Below, piece after piece: positions 45,130 to 58,896 of a DNA stretch of 64,000 nucleotides. The DNA is taken from NCBI GenBank assembly GCA_033065855.1, contig JAVXUO010002345.1:434001-498000 (forward strand). The letters run 5' to 3'. Position numbers and translations under genes: made by a program. The stretch's first letter is position 1; every line of letters starts with the position of its first letter. Source of the DNA: Escallonia rubra. Its lineage: Eukaryota; Streptophyta; Magnoliopsida; Escalloniales; Escalloniaceae. Under the pieces are notes generated by a model. The model ran no database searches. It was not told the origin of the DNA and saw only the letters and a list, made by a program, of their open reading frames with translations.

Positions 45130-46745
45130 TAAAAGGATCGACAAGCTAGATAAGGTAATAGAAAGGAGAAGCATAAACTTGAACCATTTAAAGCGTATCA
45201 AGGACGAGAATCAGGGGTAATTAGTGAAAGAAGATGAGGTAGAGAAATATTGTTAGGATACTTGGATAGGCTAGTTAACGAAGAAAATGATGATAATCAA
45301 TATGAACTACATAACTTGTTTGGTGATACCAATCAGTGGTTTGGTACGTAGAATTGAAACATCTGAAGTGAAAAGTGCAGGAACCTTTGAAAAGGTTGGA
45401 AGTAGGGAAAAGGCTATAGGACAAAACGGTATCCCGTACTGAGGTTTGGGGAAGCTTACTTGATATGGGCATAGATTTGATGACTGTTGTCTAACAAATC
45501 TTGTGTTGTCTGAAATTGCATTCGGAGTGGAAGAAAATACTTTAACACCTATATATAAGAATACATGAGATATCTAAAGTTGCAACAACTAGAGAGGGGA
45601 TCAAGCTCACAAGCTTTTGGAGAGGGTATAATTAGAAGGGACTAAAGTATATGAGAATCAATTTGCTATCATGCAGGGGAGATCCATTATGGGGAACTAC
45701 TTTTAAAGTTCCAACGCAAATTATGTGGTGGGATCTGTAGAGGAAAGGAGTGCCTATTAAGTTGAATTAAGGATATGTGTGATGGAGCGAGTACTATTGT
45801 GAGAACAACCGATGGAATGACTAGGAGTTTGCAAGTACGATTGGATTTCACCAACCGTTAGCTTTAAGCCTATATGTCTTCACTTTGGTTATAGATGAGC
45901 TTCCTTTAGAATATTTGGGATAAGGAAGGTCCCATGGTGTACATTATATGCGGATGGTATAGTTTTAATTCATGAGACTGGATATGGCTAGACTTCGAGT
46001 TAGAGTTACGCAGGAGTACTTTAAAATCCAGACTTAAGGTTAAGCAGGACAAAGCTGAAGTCCCTGGAATGCAATTTTAGTAACACTACGAGGAGGTCTG
46101 GGGAGAAAGTAAAATGGGATGGTCAAACAGCACCTAAGAAATATAACTTTATATGTCTTGGAAGACTAATGCAAATGGAGGGACAGCTTGACGAGGATGT
46201 TGCCTCTTAAGATAAGAGTGTGTCGGATAAAGTGGAGGTCTGTTTCTGTGGTGTTCAGTGATTGTAACATTCCTCTCTAAGTTGAAGGGAATCTTGTATA
46301 GGATGACAGCGAGACCAACAATGTTCTATCGTTTTAGACTGTTGGGCAACGAAGAAACACGATCCACATACAGTGAGTGTAGCTGAAAAGGAAATGCTTA
46401 GGTGGATGTGCGGCCACAAAAGGAGTGATAGAATAAAAAGTGAGGATATCTGCAACAAGGATATGGTGGCACCAAACGAGGAAAAGATGTGGGAGCATCA
46501 GTGGAGATGCTTTGGTCATATCCAACGTAGGCCTTTATATGCCCAATAAGAAGTGGTTTATGCCAAGTCGACGGTGTAAGACGGCGTAGGGTTCAAATGA
46601 GGATAACTTGGGGAGGAATAGGGAAAAAGACTTCAATGCCTGGATTTTATCAGAAATGTGTCCTTTGATGCCTGTGGAATGGAAGAAAAGGATTCATGTA
46701 GCTGAACAGCTTGAGACAAAAGCTTGGATAATGATGATGATGATG
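45130..46745 (+). mobile_element. RTE-type LINE, worn 3' portion
   Basis: Across shifting plus-strand frames, landmarks of plant RTE LINEs appear in order: RSINLNHLKRIKDENQG (about 45165), VRRIETSEVKSA (45340), LTPIYKNT (45545), VYENQFAIMQGRSIM (45650) and RDMCDGASTIVRTTDG (45775). VPWCTLYADGIVLIHETG then carries the RT active site, with Gly for the second Asp of ADD (about 45935). C-terminal LGRLMQMEGQLDEDVA, LRWMCGHKRSDRIKSEDI and MWEHQWRCFGHIQRRP follow. The element ends at a GATGATGATGATGA tail (about 46730-46745), the short-repeat tail usual for RTE. Many frame changes and stops make it inactive. The endonuclease part is missing. Confidence 0.82.
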
Positions 46746-47552
46746 AGGAAGAGGATTGGTATAAATTAGGTCAGTTGCTAGATGCAAAGTCTTATCATTT
46801 GATACTACTAAGTATTCTGATTCCCACAAGGTTTGAAACTCTCGCCACATCATTATCCTTTGTATTCCTAAAGGGAAGGGGATCCTGAAACACCATTCGG
46901 GACGCAATTCACTTGTTTATGATCTTAGAGCTAGTAAGTCGTATTTTACTTGTAGAAAAATATATAGTTACTGAAAAACTCCACTTCGGAGCCATTGAAA
47001 TTTCCATGCATCACGTGTAAGAAATTTTGCCTACTGTTTTCACAACATAGTAAGTAAAATTTGCGGTACTTTGGGAAAGAAAAAACATGGCAGTTGAGTG
47101 TCTCTTCCCCGTTCATCCAAGTAGATTTTTGTTGGATCGGTTAGGTTTTCTTGCTTCTTTGGCAGGTGTGTTATTGTTGGCAGATATGTAAAAAAATTAG
47201 CACTGCTGCATGTTTGTTAGTTGAAACCATAATGCTCTTGCATTATGTCACTTAAAACAAACTGTTATTGATGAAATATTAAGCATTTGAAACTTAAAAA
47301 TCATCAGCCCCTAGCCATTGTTACTCCTACATATAGCTCTATGCATGTAGATACTCTATAAATGTTTCAATGCGTAGGTGCCCAACTTCAGTTGCACCTT
47401 TCATCCTTTGCAAATTTGCATGTACGCTTTTTGCAGGTCTTCATCTTATTTCCCCTTATGCAACTTTTGTCAACTTCCAGTTTGGCATGTTAAATGTGAG
47501 CTATATGTGTGAAAGTCACAAAATTTCAATCTGTATATGCTTCTGATTTCAG
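46746..47552. other. Upstream region or intron of the APO2-like gene
   Basis: The stretch is ordinary AT-rich sequence. It ends in CTGATTTCAG (to 47552), a splice acceptor just 2 nt before the proposed APO2-like start codon, so at least one untranslated exon should lie upstream. No other feature was seen. Confidence 0.45.
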
Positions 47553-47554
47553 GA

Positions 47555-50500
47555 ATGCACTGTGGCTGTAGCTATTCCCAGTTTGGCGCTACACTTCTGT
47601 TGAATAGTAGAGGATGGAATCTACCCAATAAGATGGAAATATTGACATGCAGACCACGTCCGGGCCTTGCTCTGCTTGACACTTTGAAGGTATGCCATTT
47701 TTAAAGCTGCACCTAGTTGCCTTGCCTCACAAGCACTAAGTGGCTTGCTGATGATTGCAAAATTAAGACCGGATGTTGGTTATCTTATCTGGAGTAAAAT
47801 GTGCGTCAACTAAATGAGTGTGAATCCTTCACTAGCAAGTAACAACCCCAGCAATTTCTTAGTTGTGGTTTGGTAAGAGATAATGACAAAACTGTCCATG
47901 AATTATACAAGTTTTTGCTGCCAGTCCGCTTGATACCCGCCTCGACTCATAAGTCCCTGTAATTGCAGTTTCAGTTAGAAATCAGTCCAAAAGCTAACTT
48001 CTGTTCAAAAACCACAGTTAAGTGGTCATGTGCAAGACACATGCCACTTCGTTGACCAAATAAAGGGTAAATAGACACATGCCCTTTCGTTGACCCAAAT
48101 GAAGGGTAAATTTGTTATTGTGTCAACTAACCTAAAAAAAAAAAAAGAAATAAACATACTCTGATGTCAGATGCTTGTTTCCCTTTCTCCTTCTCACTAT
48201 TACAGTTAGACACCGACGACCAACCACCAACACCTATCTCTGTCTCTTTCTTTTTCCCTGATTCTCTGTTGCTACAATGATTTTCTTTACAAGATCCACC
48301 TCTTTTTTCTGTTTCTCTCTGCCACTACCATCACCCTCACGGCCTTGCCTCCTCGTTACCATGACGTCACACTCATCTGCTATTTTACCACCCTACCATG
48401 TTTCCCCCCCACCCCTCACTGTAGTCCCAACCCAATTCCACCACCTGAACTCGCCCTCGCTGCATGCATGACCCACCCAACCAATACTTAATTTCATCAT
48501 AGATCTAAAACACACACTAATCACGAAATGATCTCCCAGAATACATCTAAATTGTTATTGAACGCCATTGGGGAGTAAAAAACCCAATTTTTTCCAGGAC
48601 CAAGCCTCCCATTTACCATAGGGTTTTAGTTTCCATACCCTTAGTTATAGTCTCGATATGTTGGATAAACATCCAATGGTTAAGGTTTGGTAGAGAGACA
48701 GAGCCATGGCGTGCGGGCTTGGTTTCCGTAATTGCCATGGTGGTGGTGATGTTGGAGTGAATTTGCACCAAAGAGCAATCCACATACTGAAGTGAACTAA
48801 TCTGTATAAAACGCTGACTTGGCCCAATTAGAATTTGGATACCAATTGCTTTGCCGCGTAATCTGAATTGGCAATTATGCCCTTAGTTTAAGGTCTTGCA
48901 CATGACTACTTAACAGTGGATTTTGAACGGAAGTTAGCTGTTGGACTGATTTGCAACTGAAAGTGCAATTACGCAGATTGACCTGCAAAAATACATATAG
49001 TTCAAGGACCGTTTCATAATGTGATTTAAATTGATAATTCCATTGATCGGTTCTGCCTGTACTCGTGGCCTAAAAGGTGTTTCTTGGGGTAGTAGTAGTT
49101 AAAATCGAAATCTTGCTTTCTTTAGTTGTTAAAAGTGTGCCTAGGCAGAAAGCCCATTGGACCCCACATGCAGCGCCTTGCCTAGGGCTAGGCGATGCCC
49201 TTTCGAGAAAGCACGTGACTTTTGCAGTTAGCGCAAGGTGCAAAGCCCTTTTGAGGCGTGCTTTCTTCAGGCTGGGCGCATCTACTAGGCTCTTCTCCAT
49301 TACATTTTCCGTCCAACTTCCCCTAATATGGTGTGAGATCACTGACACATGTGAACTTTATAGGTCGAGATGGTGCCGGCTCATAAAAGGTCTTTAAAGT
49401 GTCTAACTATGGTTACTCGGTAATTAAAAGGATTAACAATTACCCCCTCGACATTTGCAACTCTTACAGCCGCCAGTTGAATGCCGACTCTCCATCTCCA
49501 AGTGAAGAATTCAAGTTAAGCCAGTAAAATTTTCTTTTGCCAAATTCTCGTTCATTGAACATATCTAGAAACACTATTGGAACCTTCCACTTCGCTTCTG
49601 TTCGATATGAGACCAAATCACCGGCGTTTTTGAAACAAGTACCATGAGATTATTGAAAATTTTCAAAGACTCCTGTGATGATGGTGTTTGTGATCCATAT
49701 TATTTACGTGTGAAGATAAACGACATAGGTATTGAGAAAGAGATTTGAAAAAGATAGGGCAGGATTGTGCTTCTGTGGCTTGGTGAGTAGTGCTGAGAAC
49801 TTTGCTGGTGGTAGTCGTGGAGGCAGAGATGTACAGAAAGGAAAGCCAACGAGAAACTAATTTCATCCATCTAAGTTATAAACGAGATGGCAAGATCTTA
49901 TCCTCAATGCTAAAAAGTCGCAAAGTGCCATTAATGTAGACGGGAAATTGGGTAGAACAGGTAAGGGAGGGGTTCCTAGTCTTAGGCACACTTAACTTAT
50001 AATACCATTGTCTTTTATGACCTTTAGAAATTTGTGGACCAAAAGATGCACAAAACAGTGACCGCAGAAGATGTAATCATCAGGACAAAAGCACTTGCTT
50101 TTGTGCCTAGGGCCTGCAGCAATCTTTTCGGTCTTTGCTGCTTCGCGCCCACACCAGTTTCTCTCTATTGGCAGTCATTTCGAAGAAGAATAAGGAGAAG
50201 AATAGGGGGAAAGGAAGAGGAAGAAGAGAAGAAGGAAGAAGAGAAGAACAATCTGTTTGTCTAGCATTCTTAGGATTTATAACTTCTATCTTGGGTGCCT
50301 TTCTCGTTTTACCCTTTGAACACGTGTTAAATCTTGGATGCTTTCTCTTTTCCTCCATTTATTTCTTTCTAGGCTATGTATTTTAAATGATGAGTGGGAA
50401 CGGTTATATTTATGGAGGTACAGCTGGATCTGTTGGTGTTGATGGATTAGTTTCTTTGATTTAGTGCGGGACTGCCCTCTGCCCTTTGCACCTAGGTTCC

Positions 50501-53500
50501 AGGTACCCTTTGCGTTTACAAGCTCCATTAACTCAAAAATCTTATGTAAAATGCACTACAGCTTATCTATTGGACATTGGCTCAATTTTTGTTACAAGAC
50601 ATCTAAGATGCATGCAAAGATGCCTAACATATGCAACTTGTCGGTTGATCAATCTCATAAACAGTTAGCATTTTAATGCCCTGTTTTTTCTTCTCTGCTT
50701 AGTTCGTTTAACAGGCGCAAAGGGCTTCTACAGTCTAGGCGGAAGGCAAGGCTCGCGTTATCGAAAAAAAGTCGTAGAATATAAAAATAAGGAAAAACTT
50801 CCGTTAAAACAGAACGTTATTGTAAATTCTTGACATTTTATTGCAAATTGAGCGAAATAGTCACGAATAAATAGCATTCTGTAGCAAAATTATTGAAGCC
50901 GGTGTGTCCAAACTAAGCAATTTCCTATCTCGTTTGGACTTTTCTCAAACACCTCTAAAGTGTTTCAATGGGTTAAGATAGGGAGGGAAGCTGATTAAAG
51001 GGTCTTGGGAAAGAAGAAATTGAAGACTACTATGTAGTCATATGTAATGTTTATGTCTTGGCTCTTTATTGTTGTCTATTTAGGCATCACATTTTTTGCC
51101 TCATTTTCTTGTTTTGATTCTATTACAGAAGTGAATGGGTGATTATTGATTATGTGAATGGCGGCCTCTTAATATGACCTTCCTCCCTGTTTCTGCAACA
51201 GCTGCAACCTTTTTTTTTTTGTTTTGATTCTTTTGTTTCCCCTTAATCTGAACTGTTTTCAAGATTTTAGTAAGGATCCTGTAACATGAAGCAATGCTGG
51301 ACCAATTCAGTTTTAACTTTTAACTTTCTGGTTTCTTTACCTCTTCAGTCAGCCTCGTACTGCTTCAAACTCTATTTTATTTCAGAACGTTCGACTCTGA
51401 ATACTTTGATCTCTAGGCATAACTTTTACACTTCCGGTGGGTAACACAAGCTGATATAGCAGATTGTAGTATGTAACAGCAATGAAAGTCTGACCAATGG
51501 TTTTCCTCATCACTGTTGTATTTGTTAATTAAAACTTGGGCTATGCGACTGTTTCCGAATGGAATTAGAAGCATAGTGAGGGAATGTTAAATTTAGTCAA
51601 GAGTACTTTATCCAGCGTGCTTAAGTTTCTTATGCCCCTTCGCCTACCCTGCTTTGGAAACGAAAGGGCTAGCTTAGCTTCGGAGGGACTTTCTTATGGG
51701 TGGTCGCGGAGATGGGTTCTAAATGACCTTTTGGAGGTAAAGAAGGTTAGCGTTCTATGGGGGCAGGCAGTTTTAGTTATCTCCTCACTGACGCGATATC
51801 AGGTTCTTCTTTGGAAGTGATTGTGGTGGTTTGGTGACAAGAGGCTGTGTATGAAGAGAACACTTTAGTTTGCCTTGCACTGGAGGGTTGTGTATCTCAT
51901 GGAGTGAACATATTAGAGAAGCATTAAGAGGCTTCGTACTTGTCTAAAACAATCTATCCTGTGGTCACGATTGGTTGTAAGACTGCAGGTTTAGCTTGAG
52001 CAACAAAATGCAACTTCCTGGTTGGAGAATGCTGTTTTAGCTTGAGCAATGGTCTGCAATTTCACTCTGTTTTTGAGGATAATAAGGCTGTAGGGCGAGT
52101 TTCGGTGTAGCCAATTTTTTTTATGTTCGGAAAATTACCCCCTCCATGAACTCAATTATGCTATTCTTTCTTCTCTTATTAGTTCTTTTTTTTTTTTTGA
52201 CCTTGCCATTGAACCGACATGAACTTGTGAAGAATGCCAGAGCTTATAGTAATTTGTTGTACTTAATTGGTAGGCCATTCACGAATCTTCATGTCAGACA
52301 TTTAATTTCACGCTACAACATTTATTCCGGTCCTCTTATTTCATGTTGCATATTCACTACCTTATTGTAATTTATTTTTTTTGTCATACCAGCAAATGTA
52401 CTTTGACATGTAAATCCTCCTTAATCCTTAAAATAACTGCATTCTTAAATTCTTTTGCTTATTCCTTTCTATGAGTTGGACATGGTGTTTTCTATTGTTT
52501 TGTTTTTGTTCTAATTTTGTGAATGACGGTATTTCAGTAACTTTGTATACTTTTGCAGTATGCTGGCAGTACATTCAGACTTGAACCAAAGTTGAGAATT
52601 GCATTACAATATCCATGTCAGCCTTCCTCCTTGGGTGTTAGATGCAATGATCCTCAAAATGCTGATTTTCCTCGGTACTATTCGAAGAAAGAGAAGAAGC
52701 CCTTCCCAATACCTATTGTGGAGTTACGACGAGCTGCTAGGGAGAGGCTGAAGAACAGGAAAGACCAACCTAAAAGAAGAGTCCCTCCACCAAAGAATGG
52801 ACTGGTGGTGAAAAGATTAATTCCTGTTGCTTTCGGCGTGTTTAATGCAAGAGTGACATTAATTAACAACCTCAAGAAGCTACTGAAAATGGTGCCTGTT
52901 CTTGCCTGCAGGTAAATCTGTGTCTAGTTATTCTATTAACGCTTTGGCTAAGGGAAAAACCTAATTATGGGAGCTGTGCGAGCTGGAAACCAATGTCCTC
53001 GCTAGAGTTAGAATATTGCCAAAAGCCATGTCCTAGTTTTGAAGTAAAGTTGCATTTTTCAGTCTCTAAAGAGGTTCACTATAAGTCCCAAAAGAGGAGA
53101 CAGTAAAGTTTTTCTGAACCATTCTGTCATTAAGATCTTTGCTGTTTTTTCTTCGTAATATGTCTGAAGGGCACGTGCTTGTAAAGATGTCCAAGTGACG
53201 ATGTACCACTACACTTTCGTAGGTGGTGTAATGAAATCCACGTGGGACCCATTGGGCATCCCTTCAAGTCATGTAGAGGCCAAAATGCTTCCGTCCGCAA
53301 GGGCCATCATGAATGGGCAGATGCAGTTGTTGAAGACATATTGGTGCAGGTCGAAGCCTACCACCTTTTTGATCGTCTGGGAGTACGTATTCCTCATGCA
53401 GAGAGATTTTCAATCCCTCGAGTTCCAGCGGTTGTTGAGCTATGCATCCAAGCTGGGGTTGATTTACCTGAATTCCCCACAAAGAGACGAAGAAAACCAG

Positions 53501-54054
53501 TCATTCGCATTGCAAAAAGTGAATTCGTTGATGCAGATGAAAGTGAATTACCAGACCTTGAGCCAGAATGTCCAAAGATACCCTTATTAGCTGAAATACC
53601 CAATGCTGAAATAGTGCCCCCGTCCGGTGCACAAGCAACAGCCCTCCTAGCTGAGGAAACCCTTCAAGCATGGGAGAAAATGAGGGGAGGAGCTAATAAG
53701 TTGATGAAGATGTACCCAGTGCGGGTTTGTGGCTATTGTCCAGAGGTTCACGTGGGCCCTTCCGGTCACAAAGCACAGAATTGCGGTGCCCACAAACACC
53801 AGCAGCGGAATGGTCAGCATGGTTGGCAGACAGCGGTGCTCGATGACTTGATACCACCAAGATATGTGTGGCATGTTCCTGATTTGGGTGAACCAGTGTT
53901 GAAGCGGGAGCTTAGGAATTTCTATGGCCAGGCGCCTGCTGTGGTGGAAATTTGTGTGCAGGGCGGTGCTGTGGTGCCTGAGCAGTACAAGCCAACGATG
54001 AGGTTGGATGTAGGGATTCCTATAGATGTTAGAGAAGCTGAAATGGTTGTTTAG
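47555..54054 (+). CDS. APO2: APO2-like chloroplast RNA-binding protein, three coding exons
   Basis: Coding exons are 47555-47689, 52559-52911 and 53223-54054; all junctions are GT/AG and the phases agree. They give 439 residues, about the length of Arabidopsis APO2. The APO family (ACCUMULATION OF PHOTOSYSTEM ONE) acts in the chloroplast stroma; APO1 promotes splicing of plastid introns and is needed for photosystem I. Two APO motifs are present: CRWCNEIHVGPIGHPFKSC (about 162-180) and CGYCPEVHVGPSGHKAQNC (about 332-350). Each has paired Cys and His residues that bind zinc. The segments PFPIPIVELRRAARERL, FPTKRRRKPVIRI and HGWQTAVLDDLIPPRYVW favour APO2 over APO1. The first exon (MHCGCSYSQFGATLLL) is rich in Ser, Leu and Arg with few acids, consistent with a transit peptide. 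The start was chosen as the first ATG after the acceptor. Intron 1 is 4.87 kb and carries transposon sequence; intron 2 is 311 bp. No defects were seen. Confidence 0.93.
47883..49020. mobile_element. Non-autonomous TIR transposon in APO2-like intron 1
   Basis: Long imperfect inverted ends (about 47883-48050 and 48865-49020) share CAGTTTCAGTT..AAATCAGTCC, AGCTAACTTCYGTTCAAAA, CAGTTAAGTRGTCATGTGC and further words, roughly 80-85% alike. The 1.1-kb body includes a pyrimidine-rich centre without a transposase. Ends and target duplication could not be fixed. It lies in an intron and splices out. Confidence 0.65.
49120..49300. repeat. AGGCG-rich dispersed repeat in the APO2-like intron
   Basis: It is rich in GCCTAGG, GGCGATGCCC and AAGGCGC-like words, for example GCGCCTTGCCTAGGGCTAGG at 49171. 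This word family recurs in several plant non-autonomous repeats. No precise ends. Confidence 0.4.
50465..50765. repeat. Second AGGCG-type repeat in the APO2-like intron
   Basis: CCCTTTGCACCTAGGTTCCAGG (50480) and AGGCGCAAAGGGCTTCTACAG (50714) are partly complementary and bracket about 230 bp. A related word set is at 50095-50150. It may be a small element with inverted ends. Confidence 0.35.
50766..52558. other. Remainder of APO2-like intron 1
   Basis: No conserved frame was seen. T-runs and an acceptor TTTTGCAG at 52551-52558 end the intron. Confidence 0.5.
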
Positions 54055-54593
54055 TGTCACATTCTCTCTTTTGCAAGTGTAAAGGGCATGTAAAATCTTG
54101 TAATCACACACTCTTTGTTCTCCAAAAAGAAATGAAAGCAATTGTCTTTTATAGTTCACGCCTGAACCCTTTATCTGAGTGGAGAAGACAGTAGTCAGTT
54201 GTTGCTCTCCATGTACTGCAACAAGAGCTATCAACTACTGGTCTTTTGTGAGTCACAAGGGCAAAGATTCTTCAGAAATGTTCTAGAATTGCTTCGGTTA
54301 TAAAAGAAAAAACTAAGTTTATTGGCACTGCATTCCAGCAACTCTTGGCGACATTCATTTATAAATCTGATCGTAGAAAGGGATTCTTAGCTAATTAGGT
54401 GCAGAATCAAAATAAAATACCATAGACTATAGTCTTCAATCAGTGTAGCAGCAGAATTGAGCTAGTGTCGATCAATCAGTGTACTTCAAGAGTATCTACT
54501 CAAGGACGTAATGATAATTATAATAGCTATTGATTGCAAATCACAACTACATAATTAGGTAAAAAAAGTTAATTCTAGTTCCCACTTTATGTG
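54055..54593. other. Tail-to-tail spacer between the APO2-like gene and the TNL relic
   Basis: It holds the 3' untranslated regions of two convergent genes. AAATGAAAGCAATTG near 54131 could serve as the APO2-like polyadenylation signal region. Nothing else was seen. Confidence 0.45.
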
Positions 54594-55434
54594 TTATTGT
54601 AGAAGGAACAACTTGTGGAAAATTACCATAGAATAGACTATAGAGTCTTCAAATAAGACACTCCCCCAATGGTAACTCTTCTTCTTTGCCAAGCCTTGAT
54701 GGCCAAGGAAATCGTACTGACATAGGAAGTAGGAGCCCGTGGTCCTAACCTGATAGGCTGGCAAATCCCCGCCATCAATTACTGTCTGATTGGTGATGCT
54801 GTTTTGGGTACTATTCTCTTCTTGCTCATACACAACATGATTGCGAATCCCGACTGTCCACATACCCACTGAGACTCTCACTTCATCCCCACTTTTCATT
54901 ATTTGATTCGCGATAGTCCAATGGCATAACCACATCATATCTTTGACATTCTCTGGAAAGCATATGAAGGTCGGGCTATAGGTCCATCTCCGGCCATCAG
55001 TCTTGTTGGTGACTTTAATGTATTCTGAGATTTTATGTTGCACGGGTAAACACAGATATTCAAAGACAAGACACACGTTGAAGTTGCGGATCTTCAGGTT
55101 TGGAGTAGAAGGCACTGTAAAAGAAATCTCGGGCTCCTTGGTCTTCACGCTATACCAAGTCAGAATCTCTCTCCCAGGTAAGAAAGTGCTCAGTATGCCA
55201 AATTCATACAGTCCCTACATCATGCAAAGTCAATGTAATGAGTGCCATTGTGCCAGCTAGTTTAGCAGGTAAACTATACCAAGAGTCCCGGTGGCTTCAA
55301 AGGGATGGAAAATTAGATGCAATGCGTGTCTCATACGTGGCATACCTGGATATGACAAGAATGAGGTAGCAAAAAGCTTTAGCATAGTTGGGAGAAACTA
55401 CAAAGAAGCCATTGTGTAAACTGATGTGATTTGG

Positions 55435-55461
55435 AAAAAAAAAAAAAAAAAAAAAAAAAAA
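55435..55461. repeat. Poly-A run in the last TNL intron
   Basis: About 27 consecutive A on the plus strand (T on the coding strand). Confidence 0.9.
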
Positions 55462-58400
55462 CCGTCATCGTTTTAGGTTCGAGGTCCACCAAAGTTGCAA
55501 GTTAGCTAGACAAGTGATTAGCCACTAATAGTTGAAAACAAATACGTCGAGTTAACCCTTGCAACTCCTGAAGACGTGGATATCTCATTCCACTATTCCA
55601 GACACACCATGCACGTTTTTTTAAGTGAGACATATATGAACTTACTAATCACATGTATGACGCACGAGCACAAAATGAAGGAAGAAATGCATACCTGGAG
55701 TGGACGCTTCTCAACTACGAATGTCATATTATTGTACAATATCACCTGAAGGTTTCCCCTGGATTCCAAATCAGTCAATCCCAAATCGTTCATCGTTTCT
55801 GCATCAAAGTTCCCGATAGGTTCTAATTTGTACATATGCTGAACCTCAACTAATTTTCCACACCCATATCGGTCAAAAAACAGCGATGTTAACAAGTTTG
55901 GTAGATTTCTTATTGTATGCAGTGACGTGCAATTTTTAACAGCCAGCCTCGTTAATCTTGTTGGAAGCTCTGGAAGCAATTTGGTCATTCTGCATGAATC
56001 TAAGTAAAGTTCTTTGAGCCCAATAAGGTCCTTGATGCTCCCTGGTAAGCCATGTATTGGATTTCCACTTAAATGCAAAGCCTGCAATGAGCCCAGGCTA
56101 CCAAAATCCTTTGGAAAAGAACCATCCGATAAATGGCAATTTGAAAGGTTTAAGGTAACTAAAGAGCTAGGTAAAGAAGCAAATGAAAAGCGAAAAGACT
56201 CAGGATTCTTTCTCAGTTTTGTTGCTACCCATGATTTCACCTGCATTAAAGTAGGTTTCCAACTGTCCAGATGATGTGCATGTGACTCGTCAAGAAGCTT
56301 AGAGCAACCAGAGAGAATGAGTTTCTCAAGTGATTTTAGCTGATGAATGCTCGTCAGGAGCTTTATGAGGTTTTGGCATCCTTTAAGATTCAGCAAAATG
56401 AGCCTCTGCAGAACCCCTATTGATTCATGAACTTCAATCAAGTTTATGCAGTGTTTTAGAACTAGTCTCTCAAGATTCGGGACAAGAGAAAAGTCCAAGA
56501 TATCAGAAACTAGGCCATGAGAATGACTGAGATCAAGCACTTTCAATAATCTGAGCAGCCGTAATCACAAAGAGAAAAGTGATTAGTTTCTATCAATAAA
56601 GATTGGCAAACCAGTGCATTTAACCATTCAATTCTACATCTTGAATCTTCGGTGGTCATGTTGCCATTTTTTTGTGATAAGCCACAACATTATTGAAGGA
56701 ATGAAGACTGGAACTGCTTTAGGGTCTTTTTTCTACTTAATCCTTAACAAAATAAAGAGGAAAGGAATCATAGTATACCTTGGTTCCTTTCCGAACTGTT
56801 TCCAAACTGCTGTAGCGCGTGTCAAGAGCAATCAGGTTCTGTAGAGAGAAAGCACTGGGTATTGTTCTTGACGGGAACCCATGCCAATACAACCATCTTA
56901 ACTTCTTTGGAAACTCATCATATCCTCCTGTAAGTCGTATATTGTAGAGCAGGAGTAGTTTCAACCTGTGCATCCTTGAAAGTGCACAAGTTTGTATGGT
57001 GAGTTGATCCGATGTGGAAAATGATTTTACCAATGCAGAACTCATGGGAAGCCAAGAAAGAAATCCTAGATGACTTCGCTCTGATAAATTGCCTTCTACA
57101 AGTAATGTTGATTTGTCAGCAAAATCTTCCCAATGGTATCTTCTTGGTGATTCAACCGAAATACTTTTCTTCGATTCCTGGAAGTTGAGGATGAGGCCTT
57201 CAATTGTCTCTGTACCCTAATCAAAAAGAGAGACAATTAATTCAAGGATACACCAACCAATAAGTGGACATAAGATAAATGATCCTTACAGTTCTCTCTC
57301 TAAGTACATTGAATGCGGCATGCCAGTCTGCTACGCTTTCCAGGTTCCTTAGTTGATTCCTGCCTTACAATTTCTCTTCCCATATCTTGAATGAAGTGAT
57401 GCATCATGAGTTTGTTATCATATGGGTTAACGCTTAGGAGACATCTATCAATTAGATTATGAATCCCAATTTTCGTAAAGAAACCAGGATAAACTTGTTC
57501 TGCACACAACCACACCCATCTCGTATTGTAATCGTCCGATCTTTGTCCTTGCCGACAAAGAGACAAGCAATATCGAGAAATAAGTTTTTGTCATGGTCAT
57601 CTTGCAAAGAATCGTAGCTTATTTTAAGCTTTTTTAGAATTTGACCATCCAATAGAATTGCTTCCAATTTCTCTAAAGCACTTTCCCATACATCTATGCT
57701 TTTCCCTCGTAGAGAAGAACCCAAAACTTGAAGAGCTAAAGGTAGTCCATCGCAGTAATGCACCACTCGTTCTGAGTAATCCATATGGCCTTCAATTGGA
57801 TGGTCTTGTCCAAAGGCATACCAACTAAAGAGTTCAAATGACTCAATATCATCCATTCCAATAACCTGATGCATCTCATAACCGTTAGAAGCCTTTAGTA
57901 ACTGCTTCTGCCTAGTCGTTATGATGACTTTACTTCCTGGATATAAGTAATCTCGCATTCCAAGCACTGCATCTAATTGGTCCACCTGATCAACATCATC
58001 CAGAACAACAAGAACTTTTCTACAGCACAGAGCTTCTTTAATCCTAACGATCCTTTGATCAACGTTATAAATCTTCTCCTTTTTCCCCTTCAAGATATCT
58101 GAAAGAAGTTGTCTTCATAACCGAATCAAACCATCGGGTTGTTCAGATACTTCTCTGACACTTGCAAGGAAGCTGCTACCTTTGAAGCTTTCAAAGTTTA
58201 AGTCGTACAAGTACTTGGCAATGGTCGTCTTTCCTATGCCACCTATCCCGCATATTGCTACAATCCCAACATCATTTGATTCATCTCGTAACCAAGAATT
58301 AATGTTTCTTGCACGCAGATCTATGCCAATTAGGTGAGGGGCAACATTCAACACAGTGCGCTTCAGTTTGTCCCCAACTACCTTGACAATTTTCTTGATA

Positions 58401-58896
58401 AACTTTGCCTCGTGCCTAAAGACCACGAAAGAGGTGGAAATAAGCATCCGGATTCATATGTTCAACGAGTTTGTGTGGACAAAAAATCAATAAATTAAGA
58501 AGTCATAGTTGAGATAGGGAAAGGAACTAGATAGCAAAACTAGCAGGTACCTCAAATTTGCTGAAGATATTCTTACACGAATATGCATTGAATTTTTCAA
58601 ATATCATTGTTTAACCAATATCTAATGCCATCTAGTTGAATGAGTCATCGAGTTTTACTGTCCTAATTTATATAGCAGCCAAATTCTCTGTGTATTACAT
58701 TGGATGGATTTACAACCAACGCCAGTGAGATAAAGAACCCTCCAGTCCATCAGCCACGCGAATGGCCATACTTGTATATATTTTTGACATTTTCTGCCCT
58801 CCCCTACTCCTTACCGCAAATTGTTGCGAGCGTACACCTCAACCGTCTGCAGCGAATGAATAGTAATATCAACACCCCATGTCCCGAATTGGTATT

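Noticed and set aside
53264-54234. Minus-strand frames over the APO2-like exons
   Set aside because: Shadows of the true plus-strand coding exons.
55435-55520. SINE with poly-A and a GGTTCGAGGTCC B-box-like motif
   Set aside because: The A-run lies before the B-box on the same strand, the wrong order for a SINE, and no A-box or target duplication was seen.
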